Source: Cloeon dipterum (lineage: Eukaryota > Arthropoda > Insecta > Ephemeroptera > Baetidae). From it: DNA of 64,000 bases. Below are positions 32,824 to 44,814 of this stretch, piece after piece. The DNA lies in the NCBI RefSeq assembly GCF_949628265.1, contig NC_088787.1, forward strand, positions 5,012,501 through 5,076,500. Direction: 5' to 3'. The translations under genes and the position numbers were made by a program. Each line of letters starts with the position of its first letter. Positions within the stretch are counted from its first letter, which is position 1. The notes below the pieces were generated by a model. That model saw nothing but the letters and a program-made list of their open reading frames with translations, was not told where the DNA came from and did no database searches.

Positions 32824-34314
32824 TATACACTGCCCGGAAGTGTTAAAAAATGCCTGCTTTTTTAGATGTAAACCTAGAATAAATAAAAAGAGCTCGTCTT
32901 CAAGTGCCTAAACCAGTTCGACTTTCATTTAAAAACTCGCTTTACACAAATCAGAATCTTGCAAAAATCGAGGAAAAGTTAAAATTCAACCCTTTGTTGG
33001 AGGTCACTGGAAATCTAGAGCGCTAGAATAGTTTCGATGGAAAATAATGCAAAAAATCCCCGGGGTCCAGATTGCGATCTGTGTTTGGTTCCCGCCAGTC
33101 AGATTTTTAAATAAATGGCATCGAAATAATGGAGGCCAATCAGAAGCGTTGAAAAAGAGGCGACCTAATGATTTCATTCCCGCGTATTTTGTTATATTTC
33201 CAATTGGCCTGAAGTGCCATCTAACGGTCGATTCGCCAATTACCGGGCTAATCAGCTGTTCATAAAGAAATGACAACAAATAAATCAGTCAGCTTGAAAA
33301 ATTCGCCTTTTTTGAAGCTGCGCAGTAAACTTGAGCGCATCTTAAGCATGCGCAGCATGATCATATCGCTTTCTAATCTCACTGAGAGGTCAAAACGCAG
33401 CACTGCGCACGCTTGACCAAAATTAAAACCTTCTGCGCACTCAGAATTTCCACCGTGTTGCGATCTGTATTGATTCCCGCCGGTCATAAGTCAATATGGC
33501 GTCAAATTAATGGAGGTCAATCAAGAGACAGGCCAGTGGCCAATCAGAAGCGTCAAAAAAGAGGCGTATACTTTCATTTTGGCATTTTTTGCTTTATTTC
33601 CATTGGCCTGAAGTGCCATCGAACGTTTGATTCGCCAATTACCGGGCTATCAAGCTGTTAGTAAAGAAACAGCAAAAATATTCATCGCCGTGCTGACTTT
33701 ATTTTCATGATAAATTTCATTTCACACGCGTTTTTAACTTTCCCGCCGTAGTCTACCAGACGCCATATCGCTGCGCGTCGCATGAATATCCGGCCCCTGA
33801 TGCTAAAAATAAATGTTTGGCCGTGCACTCTCGAATAATTTTATCAAATATTTCTTTTTCTCCGCGATATTTAATCTAGTTGCAAGCCATATCCATGTCC
33901 CTGAAATAAAAATGATTCCAACTTGAAAACTGCGATTATAGTTTTCATTTTTCGAGGAGTTTCAAAATATTTTTCTGAATAGTTGATATGGGAACAACGA
34001 TGTGTGGCTTCTGGGGAGTTATGTTTTGATTAAAGCCTCTCAGGGCGAGAGTCAGAGAGAGAAGTGTTGGAGGAGGAGAGAGAAATCAGCTGGAGATTGG
34101 AGGGAAAAACCTTCATTTCGAGGCAAGCAGCGGATTTGACGACCTAAACATTCTGGACCGCTCGAAGAGCAGTTTTTCTGTGGGTGCAAACCTTGGCCAA
34201 CGTTTTACTAAGTATAAATTTGCACCATAAATCCTATTAAATCCTGGAGAAGTATTAAAAGCGTAATTCATGGATATTTTTGTTTTGATTCAGCAGGTCG
34301 ATAAGTCGTACGAG
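32824..34314. other. Spacer between LRR-like genes 1 and 2 with repeat family C
   Basis: Contains the 3' UTR of gene 1, then about 33055-33665 of repeat family C, then a short piece at 33735-33810 related to the GACGCCATATC part of the CAGCGGGG element. 33990-34200 is purine-rich and may be the 5' UTR exon of LRR-like gene 2; the acceptor CAGCAG precedes its start codon by about 20 bases. Confidence 0.45.
33055..33665. repeat. Repeat family C (CGCCGGTCAGAAGTCAATATGG type), copy 1
   Basis: Blocks CCCGCCAGTCAG, GAGGCCAATCAGAAGCG, CATCTAACGGTCGATTCGCC, AATTACCGGGCTAATCAGC and GCATGCGCAGCATG occur here twice in sequence and recur at 45478-46010 and 48898-49545. No coding capacity. It is probably a non-autonomous DNA element with internal duplications; exact ends not resolved. 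Confidence 0.7.
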
Positions 34315-36055
34315 ATGGTTGCCACATTACTGACTAAACTCAGGCTGCAGAAAATAAATCTGAGAAGAAATGGCGGCTTGAAGAAAGACCTGATTAAAAG
34401 ATGCTTCGTAAAAAACATCGATTGGTACATGCAAAACGTCAGAAAACGCCACTTTTCGACAAAAGTTTGTGAGTCCTGGAGGAAATAACAAATTAATCTT
34501 TGTGCTGATTCAATTTTGTTTGTTAGCTGGTCCGATGCGTAATGAGATTCTGGAAGAGATCCTGAAGCCAAGGTCGATTGATCACGATCAAAAGAAGAAG
34601 GAATTTGATAGAATGATGAGAGCTTTACTTTATCTTCTCAGCTCGTGGACCAAAGAAATTAATCTGGACAGCCTTTTGATTTTCTGTCCGGAAAGATTAG
34701 TGGAGGTCACCTTCCCAAAGGTAACTATTATTTTAATGCGTGGTTTGAGGCTGTATTTATTTGTAAAGGTCCTGAGGTACGTCGCTCGAGGAGCTCCAAA
34801 CCTCGAAAACCTCAGTGCCCACACTCTTCCAGCAGTTTTGCGCTCTAAAGTAATGAAGAACTTAATCAAAATGAAGCAACTGCGACATCTTACGCTCAAA
34901 GGCTGCATCCTCCACTGGCAAGACTTTGTGGAACTTTGTAAAAATTTGCCACACCTCAAGGAACTTCGAATCGGTCGCTTCCACGACTCAGCCAACACCC
35001 TTCGCCTTCTGGAGTTGAAAAAAGGCCTCAACGACATTGCTCACATCCGTACCCTCCACTGCAAAACAATTCAAGGCCTAATGCTTGAGGTTTTGGAGAG
35101 GAATCTGCCCAATCTTAACCTGGTATTCAAGGGACCACTCAAAAATGCAGCCTTTTTGTGCGATGGTGATCACAAAACAACTGCAAATATGCGTGAAATT
35201 CTGTACAGACCTCTTTACAGTCGTTTCGCCAGGCAAATTTCTCAGAGGTTTCCAAATGTAACATTCTACCAGGTATTCTCATTTTTATATTTGTCAAACT
35301 GTCGTCATGAGAGAGCGTTTCTAGGTAGACTGTCATGGTGCGGAATACAAAGATTTTCTTCCTGATCACCTGCCGTATTTCGCAAAACTCGAGCAATTGA
35401 AATTTGAGGGTCTGAAGTGTCCGGAAATTTTTTACTGCGTCCTGCTGAGGTACGGTAGAAATTTGCAAGAGCTCGTCGTGAGAGGAGATGGAGAACCGAG
35501 ATTAAGTTTCCAGCGCATCTTCGATCTATGCCCCAAATTGCAATATCTAACTCTGCGAAGGGTTTGTGTGGTAGACAATTCAGAGCCGATAAACTTCCTG
35601 AAGCTCAAGGAACTCTCCTTGATCAAAATCAGGTATTTATATACATCTCAAGTTAGTTAATTATTTATTCTGATTGTTTGTTTAACAGTTGCGAAAATCC
35701 GTCCAACATTTTGCTGGCTCCTAACCTCTATAAGGTAACCCTCAATGCGAAATATTCCGATTTGGAGAAATTGTGCCACGTGCTGCCCGCCGGCCAGAGC
35801 AAAATCGAGACCTTCATCATGCACTTGAGAGACCTTGTATGCATATCAAGGGAAAATTTCGAAAGTCTCTCACAATTTTGGAAAGTCCTATCAGCTCTAT
35901 CACCGAGACTGACTTTTTGCAAGTTTTTCATTGGTGTTTGGAAAACTGAGTACTGCTCGCATGTGAAATTATGTCGATATATTTGTGGAGAGGTCGGAGG
36001 CATGTTGTTTTACCCTGATTCGAGCCTTGTCGACGTTTTGCAAGCGTATGACTGA
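34315..36055 (+). CDS. LRR-like protein 2 of a tandem triplet
   Basis: Exons 34315-34468, 34527-34720, 34769-35272, 35325-35632 and 35689-36055 (508 aa). Structure equals gene 1: basic helical N-terminus (LIKRCFVKNIDWYMQN), RNEILEEILKPR, LLSSWTKEINLDSL, then leucine-rich segments with HWQDFVELCKNLPHL, VLLRYGRNLQELVV and CPKLQYLTLRRV. Exon 4 is 308 nt as in both paralogues, and all splice phases are the same (1,0,0,2). No signal peptide. Poly(A) signal at 36103. Function unknown; LRR surfaces usually bind proteins. Confidence 0.75.
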
Positions 36056-38116
36056 TAAGAGGGGTTATTCTCCAAGCCAGAATTAAAACTTCAACTCCTT
36101 TGAATAAAGAATGACCTCATGCATGCGATAAAAAGATTTTTCAACTTTTATTTTGCACACCCTTGCACCTTTCGAGGTTTAAAGGACAGTTTTTTCATTT
36201 CTTTGATGAAGATTGTGTATTTAAAATTAAAAATTCAACAAGTCAATCTATTCAATCATTTCATTTAAAATTTTATTAACGAATGATTAATATTTCAAGG
36301 TTTTGCTAGAAGGTTTCTGTCATGCGCACTCGCCCCTGCCAGGCTGTGGCCCTGAGTAAAGACTTGCGGACATTGCGGGCACCAAATTTAAGTCCCTCCT
36401 CCTGCCAATGACGTCACTGACTGCCAGCACTCTGGCGCGGCATGAAGTACTATGCTGTGCTAAAACACCGAGCAGTGACGTCATATTGGAGGAGAGGCTT
36501 AAAATTCCGTTTTAAATATATTATGTCGGTGTCCACCAGCCCTACTTAAATAGCCGTGAGAGGGGGCATTCACCTTATTCCCCTGGCACCCAAACCAAAA
36601 CCCAACACACAGCGTCTGCTGCTGAGCCAGAGTCCACTTGTTGCCAAGGGGTGTGGAACTAAGAGTGGTAGTTGGAAATTAACCGACAAAATTAGGCTGT
36701 ATCAGTAAGGAGAAACTTCATTAATTTAACTCGAGCGTTTTTGGAGGAATGTAGTGGGCCAAAAGTAGGGGTGCCAGACTTCCAAAGCTGTGGGGCAGAG
36801 ACCGCCGAAGGCACCGGGATCTGCCCTCGGGGAAATTCTGCGTCCACCGCCGTGCTGTTCCGTTTACTCGTTGACGCTCGTGGCGCGCCGAGCTCGGCGC
36901 CCACTAGCGTCTCGGCAGGAGGGGTGGCAGCAGCTGCGGTTCGCGCATCCCCCTGGGCAATTGGGTTCTCAGACAGGGGCACAAATTTCCCGTCCGTTGG
37001 AATCGAGGGAATTGACGGAAATAAAGGGGCCATGTGTATAAACAGCGATAACTGAAATTTTGGGGCGCAACAACTTGATATTTCAGATTTACTATATCTG
37101 AAATTTTCAATTTTCGAAAATCGCGATTTCCCAACAAAGGCCCCCGATTTTTTTGCTCAAAATTTCCCTATGAAACACCTCTAAATTCAGGATGGGCAAA
37201 TAAAGTCGGTAAATATTGACAATAGCCCTTAATCCTATCGCGAAAATCGTCAGCTAGCTTTGACCTTTTAGGGGTTAAAAAGAAATTTAAAAAAAATTGT
37301 TTCATTCCTTTAGCTTTAGAGCATAAACAAAAATATACAGAATTAATTTTAATTTTTTATGTAAGGATCCAAATATAATGACACCCTGTTTGGCACGTGG
37401 TTTTCAGATCTTGATGAAATTCGGTGGAGATGTTGCCCTAGTAGACCTAAGTTGAAACCTAAAATATAAGTTGAAAATTAAGAAAATTGTCCATTTTGCA
37501 GGGGTTCAAAATTTAAGATTTTTGAAAAAGGTGATGTTTTCGGCGATTTGTAACTAAGACTCTGTTTGTGGTGAACACGAAATTTGGTATCCAAATACAA
37601 CGAATAAAAGAGATCTGTCAAAATTATGCATATATAATAACGGGTTTATTTTTAAAATAACTTGCTCTGCTTTAAAATCACAATATTAGATTCGTAAAAG
37701 ACTTCAAGGAGGTTTTGCTAGACGGTTACAGTCATACTCATTGGCACCTTCCAATTAGCTGCGACCTTTCGAGGTCATTCCACCCACCTGGCTGCCGCAG
37801 GTAAACAAAAAAACCTCGTCAACTGCGAACTTGCGGAGCACATGCTACAGGGAGTCGCAATACTTGTAACTTAACCGAGAAAATTAAGCTGAATCGATCA
37901 GGTTAGACTCAAATCATTTATAACAGGAATTCACTCTTTCGAAGCAAATTTAAAAATACATATATAGGTTGTGCTTTAAGTCTCCTTTCGCCAAGCCCAA
38001 TCGAACAAACGTGAAATTCGAAAGTCAAACTTAATCGCTACTGTTAATTTTAATTTACATAAAAAATGCGCGGCTCAGGATTTAATTCTTTTTTTTTTTA
38101 TTTCAGATCAGTCAAC
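36056..38116. other. Spacer between LRR-like genes 2 and 3
   Basis: Includes a palindromic element at 36385-36520, a GC-rich patch at 36740-37010, and two related segments (about 36300-36710 and 37700-37910) that each end in AAATTA(G/A)GCTG-TATCA-type sequence before a GT. The second is a good candidate for the promoter and UTR exon of LRR-like gene 3 (acceptor TTTCAG at 38106). The first may be an orphan promoter of a lost paralogue. Elsewhere nothing seen. Confidence 0.4.
36385..36520. mobile_element. Short palindromic element with paired TGACGTCA
   Basis: Left arm AAGTCCCTCCTCC, TGCCAATGACGTCACTG; right arm CAGTGACGTCATATTGGAGG, AGGCTTAAA, inverted. Each arm contains the CRE-type octamer TGACGTCA. 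No coding capacity. Single copy in this window. Confidence 0.6.
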
Positions 38117-41100
38117 ATGAAGGACGACTTGGTTTCCTTAACCAAAGTCAGGCTGCAAAGAAATATTCTGAACAGTCCAAGCAGCTTGAAGGACAATTCC
38201 ATAAGAACTTTCATAAAACACATCGGCTGGTTCCTAGATAATGTCAACAAAATTCAATTCACCAGAAAAGTGTGTAAGTGATGGACAAAATCTAATTTGA
38301 AACGAATAATAACGTTTTTTTTTTGCTCAATTTTAGCCGGACCGGTGCGTGAAGAGATTTTGAAAGAACTGCTGAGGCCGAGGAAAATTGACCGTGGAGA
38401 AAGGAACAGGAAATTTGCAAATACAATGAAAGCTATTCCCTATTTGCTCAGCTCCTGGACCATAGAACTCAAACTGAACTTCCTCTACTACCTTTGCCCG
38501 ATGGAGATTCGCCAGAACCTCACACCAAGGGTACATTAAATAGCCTTATTATTGTGATTTTTTTAAATTACATTTTACGCTATTTATAAAATTTTAGATC
38601 CTCTCCATGATCGCTAAAGGAGCGCCTAACATCGGAAAACTGATCGACCGAGGCTCAACGACAGTTTTCACCAAACAAATACGGAAGAGTTTGTGCAGAA
38701 TGGACAAATTGACCTGTCTGGAGCTGAACAATATGGCCCTTCAATGGAGGGACTTGGTGAATATTTGCAAAGCTCTGCCAACACTCGAGAAAATGGGCTT
38801 TTTATGCTTCGACCGCTCTATTCGCCCTGAGGAGATGGAAAAAGACCTAGACGCCGTGGTTCGATTGAGGGAATTGTATTGCAGGCAAATGAGCTTCTTC
38901 GAGCTGGATTTGTTTGAAAAGCTTCTGCCCAACCTTGACGTGATCGTCGAAGGACCGACAGCGACAGTGGAGAGAGTCCCTCTCATTTCTCATGACGGCG
39001 ACACGCAAGTTATTGCACACCTGCGTGGATTTTTGAGCAGACGTTTAAACGACCCTTCCGGAAGTCAGATCTCGAGGAAATTTCCAAATATTAAATTCTT
39101 TGCGGTAATTACAATTATTTTAAAAGAGTGAACAGAGGCAGGACAGTAGATTGCACCACCGGTAATTGCGATTATTAGGAAATTCAGCATCCTTTAGTGT
39201 TCAAAGCCGCCAACAGATGGTACCCCAGTATAATTTCGTTACAAATTTAATTTTAAGGCATTTTCGCCGCGATTTCAGACTCAATCTTGCCACTGTGCAT
39301 TATACACTTAATATTAAATTCTTTTGACGTGCTGAAAACCAATTCAGCTTAGAAAATTGCCGTGGAATCGCGAAAAACAATTTATTTTTTAAATAAAATT
39401 TTTTTCGACCGTTCTACCGCGCATGGCTGGACTGATTTTGGTTTTCAGCAAGTCTAGAGAAATTAATCTAGAAGCAGAATGCACAACAGCAGGATTGAGT
39501 CTGAAATCGCCAAGGAAGGGCTTTAAAATTAAATTTATTACGAAAGTATACGGTTGCGCCATCTGTTGGTGGCTTTGAACACTAATTGCTTACACAACTG
39601 GTGTATGCCGCTGTGATTTCAGATTTAATCATGGCACGATGCACTCTTTACTTTAAATTAATTCTTTTGATGAGCTGAAATTTAAATTTTGTCCAGCTGA
39701 TCGCCGTAGAAAATATTTATTCTAATAAATTGTGTTTTACGGTCATATGGGGATTGGCCAAATTTATTTTTGTTTTTTAAATGCACAGCAGCAGGAATGA
39801 GCTCTAAATCGCAGAGGAAGTGCCTGATGAATCATAAATATACAGTGGCGCCATCTGCTAACTTTCAACCGAATTATAGATAAGGGATGTTATGTCCTTC
39901 AATCAGGTTTATGGTATCAAAAAATGCTAGATTTTTTGGCTGATTTTTAGATTTGCATGAAACCGAAATGTTTGGTGTCAAAACAGCTGAAAAAGGGGGC
40001 GTAACCGAGGAAATACAATGTAGCGGCGCACCACGCCCCCTACGAGCGGCGAGCAGTGTACTCTTGCCTGCCATATTGTATTACCTCGGTTACGCCCCCT
40101 TCTTCGGCAGCCGATTTGTCTGTAAAACATACAAGTTTCACGCCCATAAAAAAAATCAGCCTTGTTTTTAAATGACTAATAACCCGGCGGTTCCAAAAGT
40201 CGAAGGAAAAATCCCTATGGTTGAGTAAGGCTCTGTCGGAAAGCGATCCCTTTTCGACCACACATCTTATCTTCTCATTCACCTTGAGGAGAGGGTAGTT
40301 TTTATTTAAAGTATTTTTAAAAAACTTAAAGCAATTCTGAAAATTTTCAGGTGGACTGCCATGATGCCAAATACGAAGAAAGCCTAAATTATTCTATGCC
40401 GGATTTTCCCAAACTCACGGATTTGGCTATGTACGGCGTGGAGTTTGCGGAAATCGTGGACTGCGCCTTGCAGAAGTACGGCAAAACCTTGCAGTCGCTC
40501 CGCGTGATCGGAGTTAAGATGCCGAATCTGAGCTTTCAACGAATCTTCAAGTCCTGCCCGAAACTGGAAGGTCTTTACTTGGAGAAGGTCGGCGTGACCG
40601 ACAATTCTGAACCAATAAACTTCAACAAACTCAGGGTGCTAAATCTGGTGAAAGTCAGGTGAGTATATATTTCCTTTTAAAAATAATATATCCTTACTAA
40701 AATAAATTTAATTGAACAGCTCTCCAGGCCCCTCCAAAATATTGACGGCGCCAAACCTGAAGACCATTGAGCTCAAGGTCACGGGCTTGGACATGAGGAA
40801 TTTGAGCCAAGTGCTGCCTCCTAGAAACCAGAACAACCTGAAGTCTTTCTACCTCACCCTGAGAACGAGTGATATTATTAGTGAAATTTCAGAGGACGAT
40901 TTCATTCGAATAGCCAGCTTTTTGAAACATTTAGCCGCCGTCTCTCCGAGGCTGACTTTCTTGAATTTTAACATAGGCTGCACCAGCCATAATTACTACA
41001 CTTACCCCTCAGTAGTGCAACATGTCAATGAACAATATTCATTCTACAAAGAAAAGGGATTTAATCTTGATTGGCTAATTGATTTAGATTTAGTCCGCAT

Positions 41101-41131
41101 TTTGGAGGCAATCGGCAACGCGCGATTTTAA
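38117..41131 (+). CDS. LRR-like protein 3 of a tandem triplet
   Basis: Exons 38117-38273, 38337-38530, 38598-39104, 40351-40658 and 40720-41131 (525 aa). Same exon plan and phases as genes 1 and 2. N-terminus TFIKHIGWFLDNVNK; REEILKELLRPR; LLSSWTIELKLNFL; leucine-rich segments with QWRDLVNICKALPTL, ALQKYGKTLQSLRVIG and CPKLEGLYLEKV. Intron 3 is 1.25 kb, against 52-59 bases in the paralogues, because two MITE B units and one other palindromic element landed in it. Poly(A) signal at 41209. Function unknown. Confidence 0.75.
39198..39862. mobile_element. MITE family B, one full and one partial copy in intron 3 of LRR-like gene 3
   Basis: Full copy 39198-39584 begins AGTGTTCAAAGCCGCC and ends GGCTTTGAACACTAA. 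A second, partial unit (about 39600-39862) ends AGTGGCGCCATCTGC. TGCGCCATCTGTTGG near 39555 and the second end keep the CTCF-like core; the left one (AACAGATGGTACC) has decayed. Confidence 0.75.
39930..40165. mobile_element. Palindromic element with GGGGGCGTAACCGAGG arms
   Basis: Left arm (GGCTGATTTTTAGATT, then AAGGGGGCGTAACCGAGG) and inverted right arm (CCTCGGTTACGCCCCCTT, then AAAAATCAGCC) surround a short GC-rich centre. About 236 bases, no coding capacity, inside intron 3 of LRR-like gene 3. Confidence 0.75.
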
Positions 41132-43028
41132 TTGATTTGTAATGCCTAGTATTTTTCCAGTCCATTATTATGATTTTGTAAATTTTGTATATTTTGAAAA
41201 TTTGTATAAATAAAATCTGGACTTAATTTTGCTGATTTTTTTACCCTGAAACACCTGCGCAAAGGTAGACTGTGATTTTATTTTTTATTCAATGCACAAA
41301 CAGACTGTAAATGTCTAAAATTAAATCTCAGGGCCAAATAACAGTTTTATAAGAGTTTTTTTAGTCCTTATTTTTTCGCCTTAATTCGCGGCCTATCGAA
41401 TTCCCTCTTGCCGATTTAATTTCCAGCAGAGAAACCACTTGATTAGAAAGCAAACTTTGGAATCGATTTTCTCATATTGAAATTTCAATATCTTTAGAAC
41501 ATTTTTGCAGCACGGAGTTCCACTTTAATCTAGCATAACGCCTTCTGGAGGTAAAACTGGAAATTCAAGCCCAAATTTTAATTTAAAAAAAGAACAACGA
41601 TCTACGTGCAACAGTGCACTTCAACAATTTGAATTGCGCATTTTCAACCTCATGGCTGCTACCCTGACCCTGAGATTCACCAGCGCCACCAAGCAGGTGT
41701 CTTGGAAACTAACCATTCAGTCAGAAAGGTCATTTATTGCAATAATATTAAATTGCACCTTCGAGAAATCGAACATTTTTATAATTCATAATTTAGATCA
41801 CATAGAGACGAAATTTAAATTTCAAAATTAAATTCTTCCATCATTTTATGTACGAGTTAAAAATTCATTAGGGAAATTTCGTTTGGAACATTAGGACTGC
41901 AAAGATTGTAAAGCGAGGATGCAGGTGCTGCAATGTATTATTATTTTGGGTGCTTACAATTAGATGGATAGTTAAAATCCTGGCCCGCATGAAATTAAAA
42001 AAGCGAGGACATATGTATTTATTGCGAAAAAATGCATAAAAAATCATGGTGCATACCTCCACCTCCTGGTTCAGTCATAATTCCGTCCTGAGTCGAAATT
42101 CGGTCTAGATTCCGTGATTTGAGGCCACAACAAAGGCTGACTTCCTCAAATCCTGCTCAAATCTAATCGCTGAACTCAATTAATAACAAAAACAATAACA
42201 AACGCTGACGTCACTGACAAGGCGATTGCAGCGACAGCGACCAAAAACAGCAACCGAAAAAGCCGTCAGTCAGCGGTGGCGCCAATTTGCATTCACTTTT
42301 GACACAAGACAGATCGCTGGAGGCCAGACGAACCGCATCAACACCAACAGAATAGGACAAATTCTTCTTATCGCTCCTTTGGTTTTTCTCGTTTCTGGTG
42401 CTTGTCGACAACAAATTTCTTCACTCTCCTGCTATTTCTGAGTCAGCCGGTCAGTAACAATAAAAAGTGAGAGCATGATAAGTGCGAATTCTGGAGAGAT
42501 GAGAAGCTGAAAAGGGCTGCCAATCTCCGGGTTTTAGCCCCGACTAATCGGACCCTTTAAAAATATTTCTTAAAACTCCAGTTTTGGCCGATTTTGGGGT
42601 ATTCTCACGAGAAAAGGGGTAATGTACTATAACCTTTCGCCGTTTTCTAAAGGCGATTTTATTCCGGTTACGCCCCTGACATTTAGAATTTCCCGCTAAC
42701 CCGCTGCCAGGCACGCCCCCTTGACCTGGTATCCCTCCATTTCCGGGCATTAAACCTCGACTCAGACATTCGATCAAAAATCTATAATATTTATTCAAGA
42801 GAGTGGAATTATGGGATCAATACGAAGACATCAAGAGATAAAGATTTAACATTTTTAAAATTCCAATGCCAGAAAATGAAATAATATTTTTAAAAACTGG
42901 TTGTTATGAAAAATATATTTTCAACTACAAGAAAGATTTTGTCACATTTTTCTGCTTACTAAAAAAACTCAATTTCTTATAGCATTTTTCAAACCCCGTA
43001 ATTATATTTTCAGGCACAGGCAGGCAGA
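41132..43028. other. Spacer between LRR-like and DM9 clusters
   Basis: No gene supported. 42190-42440 is GC-richer and may hold a promoter or UTR exon of the next gene, whose start codon follows acceptor ATTTTCAG at 43014. A TGACGTCA lies at 42208. 42600-42740 contains GTTACGCCCC and CACGCCCCC, loosely like the arms at 39930-40165. Confidence 0.35.
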
Positions 43029-44085
43029 ATGCCTCTCCAATGGCACACTTTCACGCCGGGAATGTCGTTGCCGACGAGCCCATTCATTTCTGGCTTCACG
43101 CACCTGAGCGACCTGACCTACGTGGCCAGGTTGGAGCTGCAGGGTCGGCGCCTCGTCGGCTACATGGCCAGAGGCGTTGGCTATTTCGCTGATTGTGAGG
43201 GCTCTTCCGTGGTCAGAGTCAAGGATTTCTTTGAGGTGCTGGAGGATTGCAATTATTCGTCCTTGTGCTGGCTGTCACCCTCGGAGGAGGCTCAGATGCC
43301 GGCCAACATCACCTTCCTCAACCTGAGCCAGACGATAGATGAAGTTGTTTACTTGGGACAGGCCTTCTGCAATGATGGACTGTTGTCCGGGCCCGTGAGT
43401 ACTTTGTTTTGGCGGGAAAAAAGGTCGCACATCACGCTGTGCTTTTAATTGGTCGAAAAATATCCACTTAACCTAATTAGACCTTCAGGAATCGATTAGT
43501 GTGCTCAGACACTTCCTCTAAGACGGTTTTTAAATTTTAAATTTTTTTGTCCGTTTGCGCATGCGCATGCTAGATCACTTATTTCTTAATGCTTGTTCTT
43601 TTGCCCGCTGGATGACAACTGTGGAATCTCCACTTTTCAAACAACACTGGCCAAAGAATTAACGGTCCCCACTCGCCGCCATGTCTGCGCGAAAATTTCT
43701 AGTGCGCCAACCTTGCTCGATTATTTATATTTTGGTGTTCATTCGAACGGGCTTGACGAGAGGAATGCAATGCACTATTTATTTTATAAATTTGACTACC
43801 CAAAAATTACATAATTTTAAAATTTGCTTGAAACAAAATAATTTTTTAAATTGTTTTTCATGTGTGTTTTTTCAGGTGATTAATAACAAGTGCTTCATTC
43901 CATTGGAGTCAGGAGAAGTGGTGGAAACGAGCCCAATGACCTTATTAGCAATCCGAAACCAAGAAATGTGCGGTCGATGTGGGGCCGAGCTGCGGTGGAG
44001 CAACCGCCACATTTACCACGTAAAGCGCGACAGTGTTGGCCGTCCGCAGTATTTTCAGCAGTGTGACCAGGCCATGGAGACATGA
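43029..44085 (+). CDS. DM9 protein with C-terminal C2HC motif (first of pair)
   Basis: Exons 43029-43394 and 43876-44085 (191 aa), intron phase 0. DM9 repeat 1 is seen in TYVARLELQGRRLVGYMARG with FFEVLED; repeat 2 in VYLGQAFCNDGLLSGP|VINNKC. The second exon then adds Cys154, Cys157, His170 and Cys185 in the pattern CX2CX12HX14C (CGRCGAEL ... YHVK), also present in the gene at 51773; it could bind zinc. No signal peptide. DM9 proteins of molluscs bind mannose; here carbohydrate recognition is inferred. The intron, at the position shared by this gene cluster, contains a half MITE A. Poly(A) signal at 44171. Confidence 0.78.
43404..43532. mobile_element. MITE family A, half copy in the DM9 intron
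   Basis: Single arm with TTTTGGCGGGAAAAAAGG, CACATCACGCTGTG, AATCGATTAGTGTGCTC and AAGACGGTTTTTAAA. The other arm is missing and the exon donor lies about 9 bases upstream. Confidence 0.75.
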
Positions 44086-44814
44086 TTCCTTTGCGTTCTA
44101 AAAATGAAATGAAAACTTTGCTTCTATACAGCAATGGACGAGCTAATTTAAATCGACATATTTTATACATAATAAAATAACACTATACAATTTAATGAAC
44201 TTATTTTCTATCCGATTCTGTTCTGTCGCTTTTAGTAAGAAGGATCCTAAATAATTTTCAGCGGGGGAGATCTGCGATAAAATTGGTTCCTACTGCACAG
44301 ATCCAAGATGGCGTCTGAATGTAGGAAGCAAAAAGCTTTCTTTGGATTCCCGTGCGAGTGTCAAGAGTTTGTTTTTACGATCTAAAAGACACAATTAGTA
44401 CAAATAATGCAAATTTTGTCACAATATTGACGAAAACTTGCTTCTTTTCGCGCATTTTCACGTGAACGTTTTTTGCGCAACGCTCCACTAAACGCCATAT
44501 CTGCGCGTCGCACGAATCTGGACCCCGCTGATAATTTAAATTTCTTTGACCTCTTTTTTAATCAAACTGACTTAATGATAGGCGCAAATAAAGGGAATTT
44601 TAAAATGAAGATTTCAAGAATAAATTAAATTTCGTCAGTTTAAACAAGATGCATAAATATTTTAGAAACTAAATTTCGGGTTCTTATCTTGTCAAGCAAA
44701 CAGTACAAATCATGCTCATAATTATATAAATTTATTGAATACTTGCAGATGACATAATATTCATTTTAAGAAGGAGTAAAAATCTTCTAAAACTATCGCT
44801 TTTCCTACGAGCTC
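44086..44814. other. Spacer with a CAGCGGGG MITE between convergent DM9 genes
   Basis: Contains the 3' UTR of the gene at 43029, the MITE at 44259-44530, and from about 44710 the 3' UTR of the next minus-strand gene (poly(A) signal at 44731), which is nearly identical to 48140-48247. Confidence 0.5.
44259..44530 (+). mobile_element. MITE-like element with CAGCGGGG ends (copy 2)
   Basis: Starts CAGCGGGGGAGATCTGCG and ends GAATCTGGACCCCGCTG. The inside matches 1882-2163 (GATCCAAGATGGCGTCTGAA, TTTGTTTTTACGATC). About 272 bases, no coding capacity. Confidence 0.78.
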
